This document shows, piece by piece, positions 1 through 6,206 of a DNA stretch of 6,404 nt; position 1 is the stretch's first letter; every line of letters starts with the position of its first letter. The translations under genes were made by a program, and so were the position numbers. The stretch is from Pseudomonadota bacterium (GTDB lineage: Bacteria; Pseudomonadota; Alphaproteobacteria; Rickettsiales; Rickettsiaceae): contig JAJZHL010000062.1 of assembly GCA_021804505.1 (NCBI GenBank), forward strand, positions 1 through 6,404, given 5' to 3'. Below the pieces are notes generated by a model that was not told the origin of the DNA, made no database searches, and saw only the letters and a list, made by a program, of their open reading frames with translations.

Positions 1-142
1 GACCGCTTAACTCTTCTGATGAATACCTTGAAGAAACTGCAAATTTGATAAAACCAAAATCCTCTGCATCAATACAACGATCACCACTACACCCCGTCAG
101 GAACACTATAGAAATCAGTAAAACAGATAGAAAATTTCTCAT
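1..142 (-). CDS. N-terminus of a lipoprotein, probably the next VirB6 paralog (VirB6e), 3'-truncated by the window
   Basis: Only the first 47 codons are inside the window; the frame is open to the left edge. The product begins MRNFLSVLLISIVFLTGC, a short basic n-region and a hydrophobic segment ending in a lipobox (L-T-G-C, Cys18). It is therefore predicted to be exported and lipid-modified at Cys18 by the Lgt/LspA pathway. The mature part starts CSGDRCIDAEDFGFIKF, with a second cysteine at position 23. The ATG at 142-140 is preceded by a purine-rich GGGGGA (151-146), a rather short spacing. It lies directly downstream of, and in the same direction as, two virB6 genes. In Rickettsia the last and longest virB6 copy occupies this position, and from memory it starts with a similar lipoprotein-like sequence. 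The lipoprotein signal is seen directly; the VirB6e identity is inferred from position. It could instead be a small separate lipoprotein gene. Confidence 0.72.
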   Translation of the reverse strand, partial: MRNFLSVLLISIVFLTGCSGDRCIDAEDFGFIKFAVSSRYSSEELSG

Positions 143-174
143 TTATCCCCCGATGTCATGCCTGTTATCCTTTG

Positions 175-201
175 TGTCATTCCCGCATAGGTTGGAACCC
201 A
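175..201 (-). repeat. Degraded palindromic repeat unit, family A
   Basis: This 27-bp unit starts TGTCATTCCCGC and ends ACCCA. Aligned by eye with the reverse complement of the clean copy at 3121-3147 it matches at about 20 of 27 positions, with the first 12 identical. The right half has lost its ability to pair, so this is a decayed copy. Confidence 0.6.
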
Positions 202-219
202 TTCTAATGTAATATTAGC

Positions 220-238
220 TCCTGAATTAAATTCAGGA
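220..238. repeat. Perfect 9-bp inverted repeat with 1-nt centre
   Basis: The arms TCCTGAATT and AATTCAGGA are perfect reverse complements separated by one A. It is followed directly by TGACA (239-243), the end shared with the other palindromic units here. It looks like a second repeat family. It has no U-tract, so it is not called a terminator. Confidence 0.7.
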
Positions 239-256
239 TGACATTTACACCCAGTC

Positions 257-277
257 ATCCCGAACTTGTTTCGGGAT
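257..277. repeat. Perfect 8-bp stem palindrome with 5-nt loop
   Basis: ATCCCGAA (257-264) pairs perfectly with TTCGGGAT (270-277) across the loop CTTGT. It is preceded by GTC, giving a GTCATCCCGAA start that resembles a palindrome family widespread in Rickettsiales and other bacteria. It is distinct from its neighbours at 220-238 and 283-309. Confidence 0.7.
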
Positions 278-282
278 CTCCC

Positions 283-309
283 TGGCTCCCCGCCTTCGCC
301 GGGAGGAGA
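283..309 (+). repeat. Palindromic repeat unit, family A
   Basis: Aligned with the copy at 3121-3147 this segment matches at about 21 of 27 positions, including the CCCCGC..TTCGC core. The outer end is changed (GAGGAGA in place of AATGACA). CTCCC (286-290) and GGGAG (301-305) can form a short stem. Confidence 0.55.
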
Positions 310-352
310 AATGAAGAAGTTACAATTTAGTCTATAAAAGGTAGAAGTATGT

Positions 353-3100
353 TTATTCATCTCTTCTATCCCCATTATCTGCATCATTTCGCGTTGCAAA
401 AATCTTACCAGTATAGCCTTCTTTCTTTTCTTTAGGCAATTCTTCTTGCGTTGTTGCCCTATAATTTTGATCTATCGTCTTATGTTTAACAAACCTAGCT
501 GTTTTGCTGACTGCATCTGAGGCTGGGCCCCATGTAATACTCTTTATATCTTCCATAATAGCAGCTGTAGGATTGTCGGGCGCTTTGAAATCTCCCTCCT
601 GTCTTGCTGGCATCACGTTAGTGAGCTGTGCAACAACTATCGAAATATAATCTACAAGTCCATAAGCCATAAGAGCATAACAATATAGGACAAGTGAACT
701 AGAGAAAACGGTTAAAAATGTTCCGGTTGAATGCATTAAAATATCCAAATCAGCCGCAGGAGTGGGATTTGGTATAAAGAAAGGAATACCAGGCAAGAAC
801 GGTATTGGGAAAGAGAAATTAATCGGAATATCCATATGAGTTAAGTCTAGCCCTATCTCGATTGGTATTAAGGTTCCCCAGCATGCCCTAACCACTACCT
901 TTAAAAGTTGTTCAGACATTATCTGATCTATTAGTAGGAAAAATATTAATAGTATAGATGGTTGTATCATATAGCTAAATAAAGTAGATAACCAATTATC
1001 AAAAATACTTTTTGTTTGTTCAAATAGCATTAAAATAATAAAGAATGGTGCTAAAGCAATCATTACTGATAAACCTATATATGCCATTACATAGCTTATT
1101 ATAACTTCTAATACTGCTCTAAAATATAGAATCAGCGAGTAAATTGTAACTATGGCAACAAAAGTTAAACCATTATGAATTTGTAATAACTGGATAAACA
1201 ATAAAAGCCAAACATCACCATCTGTGTATTTATCGAATATAGGATCAACAAAACCAAAAATATTCGATGTAGAACTTGTAAGTCCGACAACATTGGTCAT
1301 AATATAATCGGTACCCCGAATAAATGCATCAAATAAATATTGGTTAAAAAATTCCCAGCTATTGTCTCCTATTAGCACTATAACTAACGAAATTTTAATT
1401 AGTCTAGTTATTAAATCCTTAGCTGTAATTTCAGTTGCTCCCGCTAAAAATACCAATGCGTATATTGTTACATACATAACTAGCATAATGCGGGCTATTC
1501 TTTGCAGTGAAGCATTCTTTGCGAGTTTGGTATAGAAATGTGTAGTGAATTCGTGAAATTCATTGGTAATAGGCTTTATTACCTTGTTATATACAAAATC
1601 AGAAAACCAAGTACTACCAGTATAATTAGCATAATTAACCCTGATATTGCCTACTACATTTGTATTAGGATTGATTACCCTAAGCCATAAAGTCCCATCT
1701 TTATCTGCATTGACTGTAAAGGCCTGAGCAACATCCATACCAGAAGTAGAATCATTAGGAGTGGAATGGTCAGATACAATAATATATTCCACTCTTATAT
1801 CTTGTTGTTCTTTAGCCCCAATAGTTTGTTCACCTTGACCAATATCTATAGTCAGGATATAGCGGCCAAAATGTACATAATTTGCACTAAGATCCCTAGT
1901 ATCAATATAGTTTTTTAGTTCAAAAAGGCTTGGAAATGCACCAATCCAACTCTTCATTAATGGTTTATCAAAGGCAGGAAACATCTCTTGTCCGATGGGC
2001 CAATTAGTAGAAAAATCTAAATCTCCACCGGCATCAGCTTTGTAATAAAGTACACTCTTGCCAAGGATGGAGGAGCGGAAAAAGCTCTCCGCTTCTTTTT
2101 TGATAATCTGGCCTCCTACCGTAATCCTCATCCCCCTGCCCTGATCATATAGACATAATGGATTATTATCTTTAGTGCCTGCCATATCTGGGCAGCTTGA
2201 AGCACCAAGACTAAACAAAGAAAATGAATTGCCAGCAAGTATTAAATCTGGCGGCCGTCTAAATTTTGTATTCACTCCAGTGCCGCTACAATAAGTTGCT
2301 CTACTGGTTTCATCCATAAAATCACATAGTCTTTCAGCAGTTGAGTAAATGATTCTATTGTCATCCGTTTTGGTAAAAATCATTGGAGCGCCTAAAGTAG
2401 ATCTCTCTAGCTCATTTGTTAATAAATCTTCATCAGTAGCTACCCCGAAAAATTCACCACTATCAGTAATAGTTATATTTATTACATCTCCCCTTTCGAC
2501 CCTAATTTTTTTTCTACCTTGAGCAAAATTAAAGTAATCTACATATTCTGGCATCTTGTCAAAAGCTAAAGCCTCGTAATCTTTTGTGGGATCGCTAGTA
2601 TTGAATTTGGGGAAATCAGTAGCTACAAATTTTCCTTTATTATAATCGTACTCTTTAATAAAAACTTGCGCTCTTTCGAATCTTGGATCAACGCGATATA
2701 ACACCCGATATTGCTTGGATCTACTAATTGCTCCTCTGGTACTCCAATCAAATTTTATGGCCTTATCTTTTTGCACTTTTTGGCCTGTGGACTGCCATGT
2801 TCCGGGTTTAGCAAGATCTAAAGTAATATCAGATTGTTTGAAATTTTTTAACTCCGCGGGGACTTCTTGACACTGAAATAGATTACCAAGAAGCCCAATA
2901 TCTGTATTCATCCATTCATAAGTATCCTCACTATCATCAGCTAGGGCGAGGCTTAAACTACAGATGAAGATGAGCAGTATGCTACTGCAGTATTTAATAG
3001 GTGTTATCCCAGCGAAGGCTGTGATCCAGGACCTAATTAAGGCAAGTAGGCAATTGCTATTTTTGCCTATGGTCATTCCAGTGATCTCAGTAATTTTCAT
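353..3100 (-). CDS. virB6d: VirB6/TrbL-family type IV secretion membrane protein with large ectodomain (probable VirB6d)
   Basis: A 915-aa inner-membrane channel subunit of the rvh type IV secretion system, inferred from the family. The start is fixed by GAGGT five bases before ATG 3100-3098. Residues 4-33 are an inserted palindromic element. Residues 36-54 (IKYCSSILLIFICSLSLALA) read as a signal peptide with an ALA cleavage site before Asp55. Residues 55-530 form a hydrophilic ectodomain with scattered cysteines (77, 259, 271, 303, 316). Residues 537-827 are the polytopic core: hydrophobic segments near 537-556, 563-578, 644-662, 664-693, 711-727 and 793-825. The core carries the family block APFFIILMLFE..K.IFDNW (684-703) and a Pro-rich loop (763-781). 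A charged tail of about 85 residues follows. The core aligns clearly with the neighbouring 949-aa protein, for example WEFFNQYLFD against FEFFNAYLFD. Without the insertion it would be about 885 aa, near the length I recall for Rickettsia VirB6d. The family is secure; the letter d rests on gene order. Confidence 0.9.
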   Translation of the reverse strand: MKITEITGMTIGKNSNCLLALIRSWITAFAGITPIKYCSSILLIFICSLSLALADDSEDTYEWMNTDIGLLGNLFQCQEVPAELKNFKQSDITLDLAKPGTWQSTGQKVQKDKAIKFDWSTRGAISRSKQYRVLYRVDPRFERAQVFIKEYDYNKGKFVATDFPKFNTSDPTKDYEALAFDKMPEYVDYFNFAQGRKKIRVERGDVINITITDSGEFFGVATDEDLLTNELERSTLGAPMIFTKTDDNRIIYSTAERLCDFMDETSRATYCSGTGVNTKFRRPPDLILAGNSFSLFSLGASSCPDMAGTKDNNPLCLYDQGRGMRITVGGQIIKKEAESFFRSSILGKSVLYYKADAGGDLDFSTNWPIGQEMFPAFDKPLMKSWIGAFPSLFELKNYIDTRDLSANYVHFGRYILTIDIGQGEQTIGAKEQQDIRVEYIIVSDHSTPNDSTSGMDVAQAFTVNADKDGTLWLRVINPNTNVVGNIRVNYANYTGSTWFSDFVYNKVIKPITNEFHEFTTHFYTKLAKNASLQRIARIMLVMYVTIYALVFLAGATEITAKDLITRLIKISLVIVLIGDNSWEFFNQYLFDAFIRGTDYIMTNVVGLTSSTSNIFGFVDPIFDKYTDGDVWLLLFIQLLQIHNGLTFVAIVTIYSLILYFRAVLEVIISYVMAYIGLSVMIALAPFFIILMLFEQTKSIFDNWLSTLFSYMIQPSILLIFFLLIDQIMSEQLLKVVVRACWGTLIPIEIGLDLTHMDIPINFSFPIPFLPGIPFFIPNPTPAADLDILMHSTGTFLTVFSSSLVLYCYALMAYGLVDYISIVVAQLTNVMPARQEGDFKAPDNPTAAIMEDIKSITWGPASDAVSKTARFVKHKTIDQNYRATTQEELPKEKKEGYTGKIFATRNDADNGDRRDE
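3002..3091 (-). repeat. Palindromic element inserted in frame within virB6d
   Basis: The stretch of 90 bp, exactly 30 codons, encodes residues 4-33 of the VirB6d ORF. Its right end on the coding strand, 3028-3002, matches the intergenic unit 3121-3147 at about 21 of 27 positions (TGGATCACAGCCTTCGCTGG then GATAACA). Its other end (3090-3070) carries GGAATGACC-type sequence, the inverse terminus, so the insert has GTCAT-like ends facing each other. The encoded peptide RSWITAFAGIT is what this repeat family gives when translated. The exact limits are judged by eye. Rickettsia palindromic elements inside protein genes are an established phenomenon. Confidence 0.72.
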
Positions 3101-3105
3101 AATTT

Positions 3106-3110
3106 ACCTC
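3106..3110 (-). promoter_or_regulatory. Shine-Dalgarno site that fixes the virB6d start upstream of the inserted element
   Basis: On the minus strand the sequence reads GAGGTAAATTATG, a good Shine-Dalgarno core five bases before the ATG at 3100. No ATG, GTG or TTG lies between the palindromic insert and the signal peptide core; the codon there is ATT (residue 35). Translation is therefore expected to begin before the insert and pass through it. Confidence 0.7.
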
Positions 3111-3120
3111 AAATACTTTC

Positions 3121-3147
3121 TGGATCCCCGCTTTCGCGGGAATGACA
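3121..3147 (+). repeat. Palindromic repeat unit, family A, in the virB6c-virB6d gap
   Basis: This is the cleanest copy of the 27-bp unit in the window. It begins TGGATCC, has the stem CCCGC (3127-3131) and GCGGG (3136-3140) around TTTC, and ends AATGACA. A second partial end, GTCGGGAATG, sits at 3171-3180, and short TTGTC/TGTCAT-like repeats (minus strand) lie between them. The full element may thus cover about 3121-3180, most of the 97-bp gap. No U-tract follows, so it is not called a terminator. Confidence 0.75.
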
Positions 3148-3197
3148 AGGAAGACAAGTATGACAAAGAAGTCGGGAATGATTGTTATTTCTCATTA

Positions 3198-6047
3198 TCA
3201 TCCCTGTCTTTCTGGATTATCATTAGTATTATTCACATTAGTATTACCTTTGGCCCTTGCCTTACTAGCATTATCCAATATCTCATGTCTTTTATCTAAT
3301 CTACCTTTAGCCTGACCTTCAATCTCTCCTCGAGTTTGATCATCCAAACCTACTTTTCTGAGGGCCCCTTGCTCCATAGAGTGTGATACTGGCGCAGCCA
3401 TGTAAGTTGCAGAAGGTCCGGAAGTGTTATTGGTTAACCTTACTACCATTCGGCCCGAAAAATCTACATAACCATACATACCGTAGGCGAGAATAATAAG
3501 AGCAATATAATGCTGCAAGTTAATACCCATCATACCTGACCTAGTATCCATTCCCCATGGAGCAAACCAATTAATACAAAAAATCTCTAAATTAGTGAAG
3601 TTGCCAGGAAGCCCAGGTAATGATGGAAATGGTATTTTTATAGGCAATGCACATTTCCAACATACACTATAACCAGTTGCATAATCTAAGTAAATTGTAA
3701 ATAACTGAGTAATAATAATAATCCCTGCCATTAATATTACTGGTTCTATCATGTATCTAAAGGTAAACCTAACCCAGTTATCAAATAAATATCTAGTAAA
3801 ATCAAATAACATAAAGGTGAGAAACAGCGGAGCTATACCAATGAGTAAAGCTACTGCCATAAATGCCATAATATAAACCACCATTGCTCTAAGGACAGTA
3901 ATAATTACTATTATTACTGCAATAAATACTATAACAAAATAAATCACTCCGCTAAGCCCCATTGACAATAAAGCGAGGACTTGAGCAATAAAAGTTTTGC
4001 TAAATAAGAGTTTACTCATCAGAGCGTCAAGAAACATGAATGGATTAGCAATTTTATTTGTGGAAGTGAACATACTATAGCCACTCATATTACTAATTAT
4101 GCCATCAGAAAAATTTATCATTAAATCAAATAAATAGGCGTTAAAAAATTCAAAAGTACTACCGTTCATGAGTCCTGCGACGATAGCAATCTTTACCAGC
4201 CTCATCACTAAATCTTGCTGATTAATCTTTGTCATACCGAGTAAGAACGTTGCCCCTAGCACCATAACATAAAGAATCAAAACACCTCTAATATAGTTAA
4301 AAAAGCTTATACAAGAGCCCGCTTCTCCACCGTAACAGGTCATATTTTGAAAGATAGTTTCAGCAGCTGTTTGCACTTTGCTTTTTAATATCTCAAGTAA
4401 AGGAGTAGCTATAAGCAAAGTAAAACTTCCAACTTTTTCTGAAGTCATGAACTTAACTTGATACCTACCATAACTTTCTTTGTAATCCTCTTCTTTGTTA
4501 TAAACCTTCATCCACAAATGCCCATCCCGATCTGCAGTAATTTTTGCCGTACCTTCGGAGTTAGCAATATCTATATTTTGAGCTGGATAACTGACTTTAT
4601 TCGGGTCATCCCCATCAAATGGTACTATCACGTACTGTACTTTCCCACGGTTAGGAATTACATCATCAAAGCTATTACCATTAGTTCTACGGCACTTAGT
4701 TTGCTTTATGCTTAATACATATCCACCCGTAGTATGGGTATAATTATCATCTTTAGCCCATAGACGATATTGTAAATATGTTTTGGGGGTGTTTACTAAT
4801 ATATCGTTATAAATAATTTTATATTTTTCATTATCAGCTCTACCACTATTAATACCATCATAAGGTGTTTGGACCTCAGAGATTTTGGCAAATACATAGC
4901 TATTTCCTAAAGATTTTGCGCTAACAGGAACTTCACTATTACTTATTCTGTATAAAAGACCGGTAGCTGTGCTAGCAGAATACCAGAAGCGTTTGTTGTT
5001 TTGGTATCCAGCCCCCATGATGGTAGAAGCATCTTTACTATTAAAATTCCCGGAATCAGGACAAGTTCCGGCAGGTTTATCGTTAGAATATGAACAACTT
5101 AACTCCGTACCAGCAAAATATAATTTGTTAAGGTCATCAGACCAATTGAAAGTAAACTTATTATCATCGCTATATGGTTCAGGAGCAGTTTTATATACGT
5201 TAGAATAGCCTCCCATTTTTTCACATTTTACTGGACAACAGCCTTTGTCAAAGAAACATGTAAAATCACTACATCCAATACACTTACTACCACAAGTTGA
5301 AGTTTGCCTATTCCAGTAATCATTATGCCATTGGCAATTATCAACATATGGCCGCCCATATATCGAATATCTACCGCACAGCGGGCTATAGGTTGTTTTA
5401 CCAGCTGAACAATCTGCACGCTCTACAACGTTTCTTATCGTTCCACCGTCATTAATTAGCTTAAAACTATTAGATACATTAGCAACATTATTTGGAACTC
5501 CTGATAATTGCTTGTGATCTGGCAAAATTGATATAATGACTTGATCATTATTATATAATTCTGCAATATTCCGCCATTCACCCGTTTTAGCATCAAAAAT
5601 TAGATTTACTGGTTCTAGCTCAGTTTCCTCAATTCTTGGGATAGGAATTCTATTATTGTAATTATCTAAGTCAGAAAGTTGTTGAATGTTATTTTTTGGT
5701 AAATAGGCTCTACAAAGACTTATATTCCCTTCTATCTGTAAATCGATTTCTTGTCCCGATTTAACGGTAACGTTAGCATTTACCCATTCTCCATAGCGAT
5801 TAGGATCGTATGCACTCACTAATTTACCATCACGCGTCTCCATAGTGACTGTATAATTGCCAGTGGCAGCAAGCATTATAGTGTTTGTTATTCTATCGGA
5901 ATTACCTGCACCAGAGCCGTCATCATACCTCAGAAAGCAACCATTACCAAAATTTACGGCCCCAATCATACCGAGAAATCCAAGGATGATACAGATAAAT
6001 ACGGCAGCGATGCCAAGGATCCCTAGAAGTTTCATTAAATCTGTCAT
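3198..6047 (-). CDS. virB6c: VirB6/TrbL-family type IV secretion membrane protein with cysteine-rich ectodomain (probable VirB6c)
   Basis: A complete 949-aa protein, predicted inner-membrane channel subunit of the rvh type IV secretion system. ATG 6047-6045 follows AAAGGT with an 8-base gap; a second Met at residue 5 has no comparable site. Residues 6-31 are an uncleaved-looking hydrophobic anchor (LLGILGIAAVFICIILGFLG). Residues 35-535 are a hydrophilic, Asn/Tyr-rich ectodomain. It contains seven cysteines in 24 residues (252, 256, 259, 264, 270, 271, 275) plus others at 213, 224, 238, 318 and 329, which suits a disulfide-linked exported domain. Residues 582-868 form the polytopic core: hydrophobic segments near 584-604, 613-628, 685-719, 721-747, 767-787 and 847-862. 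The family block APLFLTFMLFDFTRYLFDNW lies at 739-758 and a Pro-rich loop at 802-814. The tail (870-949) is charged, then Asn-rich. Paralogous to the 915-aa gene downstream, 97 bp away. Length and position fit VirB6c as I recall it from Rickettsia; the letter is inferred, the family is not in doubt. Confidence 0.9.
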   Translation of the reverse strand: MTDLMKLLGILGIAAVFICIILGFLGMIGAVNFGNGCFLRYDDGSGAGNSDRITNTIMLAATGNYTVTMETRDGKLVSAYDPNRYGEWVNANVTVKSGQEIDLQIEGNISLCRAYLPKNNIQQLSDLDNYNNRIPIPRIEETELEPVNLIFDAKTGEWRNIAELYNNDQVIISILPDHKQLSGVPNNVANVSNSFKLINDGGTIRNVVERADCSAGKTTYSPLCGRYSIYGRPYVDNCQWHNDYWNRQTSTCGSKCIGCSDFTCFFDKGCCPVKCEKMGGYSNVYKTAPEPYSDDNKFTFNWSDDLNKLYFAGTELSCSYSNDKPAGTCPDSGNFNSKDASTIMGAGYQNNKRFWYSASTATGLLYRISNSEVPVSAKSLGNSYVFAKISEVQTPYDGINSGRADNEKYKIIYNDILVNTPKTYLQYRLWAKDDNYTHTTGGYVLSIKQTKCRRTNGNSFDDVIPNRGKVQYVIVPFDGDDPNKVSYPAQNIDIANSEGTAKITADRDGHLWMKVYNKEEDYKESYGRYQVKFMTSEKVGSFTLLIATPLLEILKSKVQTAAETIFQNMTCYGGEAGSCISFFNYIRGVLILYVMVLGATFLLGMTKINQQDLVMRLVKIAIVAGLMNGSTFEFFNAYLFDLMINFSDGIISNMSGYSMFTSTNKIANPFMFLDALMSKLLFSKTFIAQVLALLSMGLSGVIYFVIVFIAVIIVIITVLRAMVVYIMAFMAVALLIGIAPLFLTFMLFDFTRYLFDNWVRFTFRYMIEPVILMAGIIIITQLFTIYLDYATGYSVCWKCALPIKIPFPSLPGLPGNFTNLEIFCINWFAPWGMDTRSGMMGINLQHYIALIILAYGMYGYVDFSGRMVVRLTNNTSGPSATYMAAPVSHSMEQGALRKVGLDDQTRGEIEGQAKGRLDKRHEILDNASKARAKGNTNVNNTNDNPERQG

Positions 6048-6115
6048 AAGACAATACCTTTCAGTTTATTGCCCTGACTGGGTGTTTTTGGGTGGTGTTG
6101 TTGAGTGATAAATGC

Positions 6116-6196
6116 GTCATCACGAGCCTTCGCCAGAAGGCTTGGTAATCCAGTCTTTTTGGATTGCTTCCAAGGCTTTTGCCTTTTCGCAATGAC
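6116..6196. repeat. Long imperfect palindrome (about 38-bp arms) in the virB6b-virB6c gap
   Basis: The element starts GTCAT (6116) and ends ATGAC (6196). Its two halves are imperfect reverse complements: GTCATCACGAGCC..AAGGCTTGGTAATCCA on the left, and on the right strand-reversed GTCATTGCGAAAAGG..AAGCCTTGGAAGCAATCCA. The centre is TCTTT. This is a different family from the 27-bp unit at 3121-3147, and resembles the GTCATTGCGAGG...CAATCC palindromes common in Rickettsia genomes. The rest of the 159-bp gap (6048-6115, 6197-6206) shows only the Shine-Dalgarno site of virB6c. As RNA it would fold into a long stem between two operon genes, without a U-tract. Confidence 0.75.
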
Positions 6197-6206
6197 ATAA
6201 TTAGTA

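Larger units (their letters stand above)
155..309. repeat. Intergenic cluster of palindromic repeats between virB6d and the downstream lipoprotein gene
   Basis: The 210-bp gap (143-352) has no credible gene. Most of it is a run of short palindromic units. A TGTCAT end occurs at 155-160 and again at 175-180. Distinct units follow at 175-201, 220-238, 257-277 and 283-309, each listed separately. Several abut a GTCAT or ATGACA sequence, the usual end of Rickettsiales palindromic elements. The cluster looks like several elements inserted next to or into each other and then decayed. The remaining stretch, 310-352, is plain AT-rich sequence in which I see nothing. Confidence 0.7.

Noticed and set aside
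155..309. CRISPR array
   Set aside because: The repeat units are unlike in sequence, irregularly spaced and have no equal-length spacers; no cas genes are present.
139..399. Minus-strand open frame of 86 codons overlapping the end of virB6d and the palindrome cluster
   Set aside because: It overlaps both flanking genes and consists largely of translated repeats (ITGMTSGDK and similar); no Shine-Dalgarno site or family signal.
2990..2998. ATT (residue 35) as the true virB6d start after the palindromic insert
   Set aside because: ATT is a very rare start and the upstream ATG has a well-placed GAGGT, so the longer protein is preferred, though the downstream start would give a normal-length signal peptide.
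3121..3147. Intergenic hairpins as rho-independent terminators
   Set aside because: None of the stems here or at 220-238, 257-277 and 6116-6196 is followed by a T-run on the coding strand, and their sequences match repeat families.
2964..3299. Plus-strand open frame of 111 codons across the virB6c-virB6d junction
   Set aside because: It is antisense to both virB6 genes and to the palindromes. Its peptide (VIPAKAVIQD, LDPRFRGND) is what the repeat units give when translated.
4458..5208. Two plus-strand open frames (4458-4715 and 4969-5208)
   Set aside because: Both are antisense shadows of the virB6c ectodomain with no supporting signals.
5228..5419. Minus-strand open frame of 63 codons inside virB6c
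   Set aside because: It lies wholly within the 949-aa gene in another frame and shows no domain, export signal or start site.
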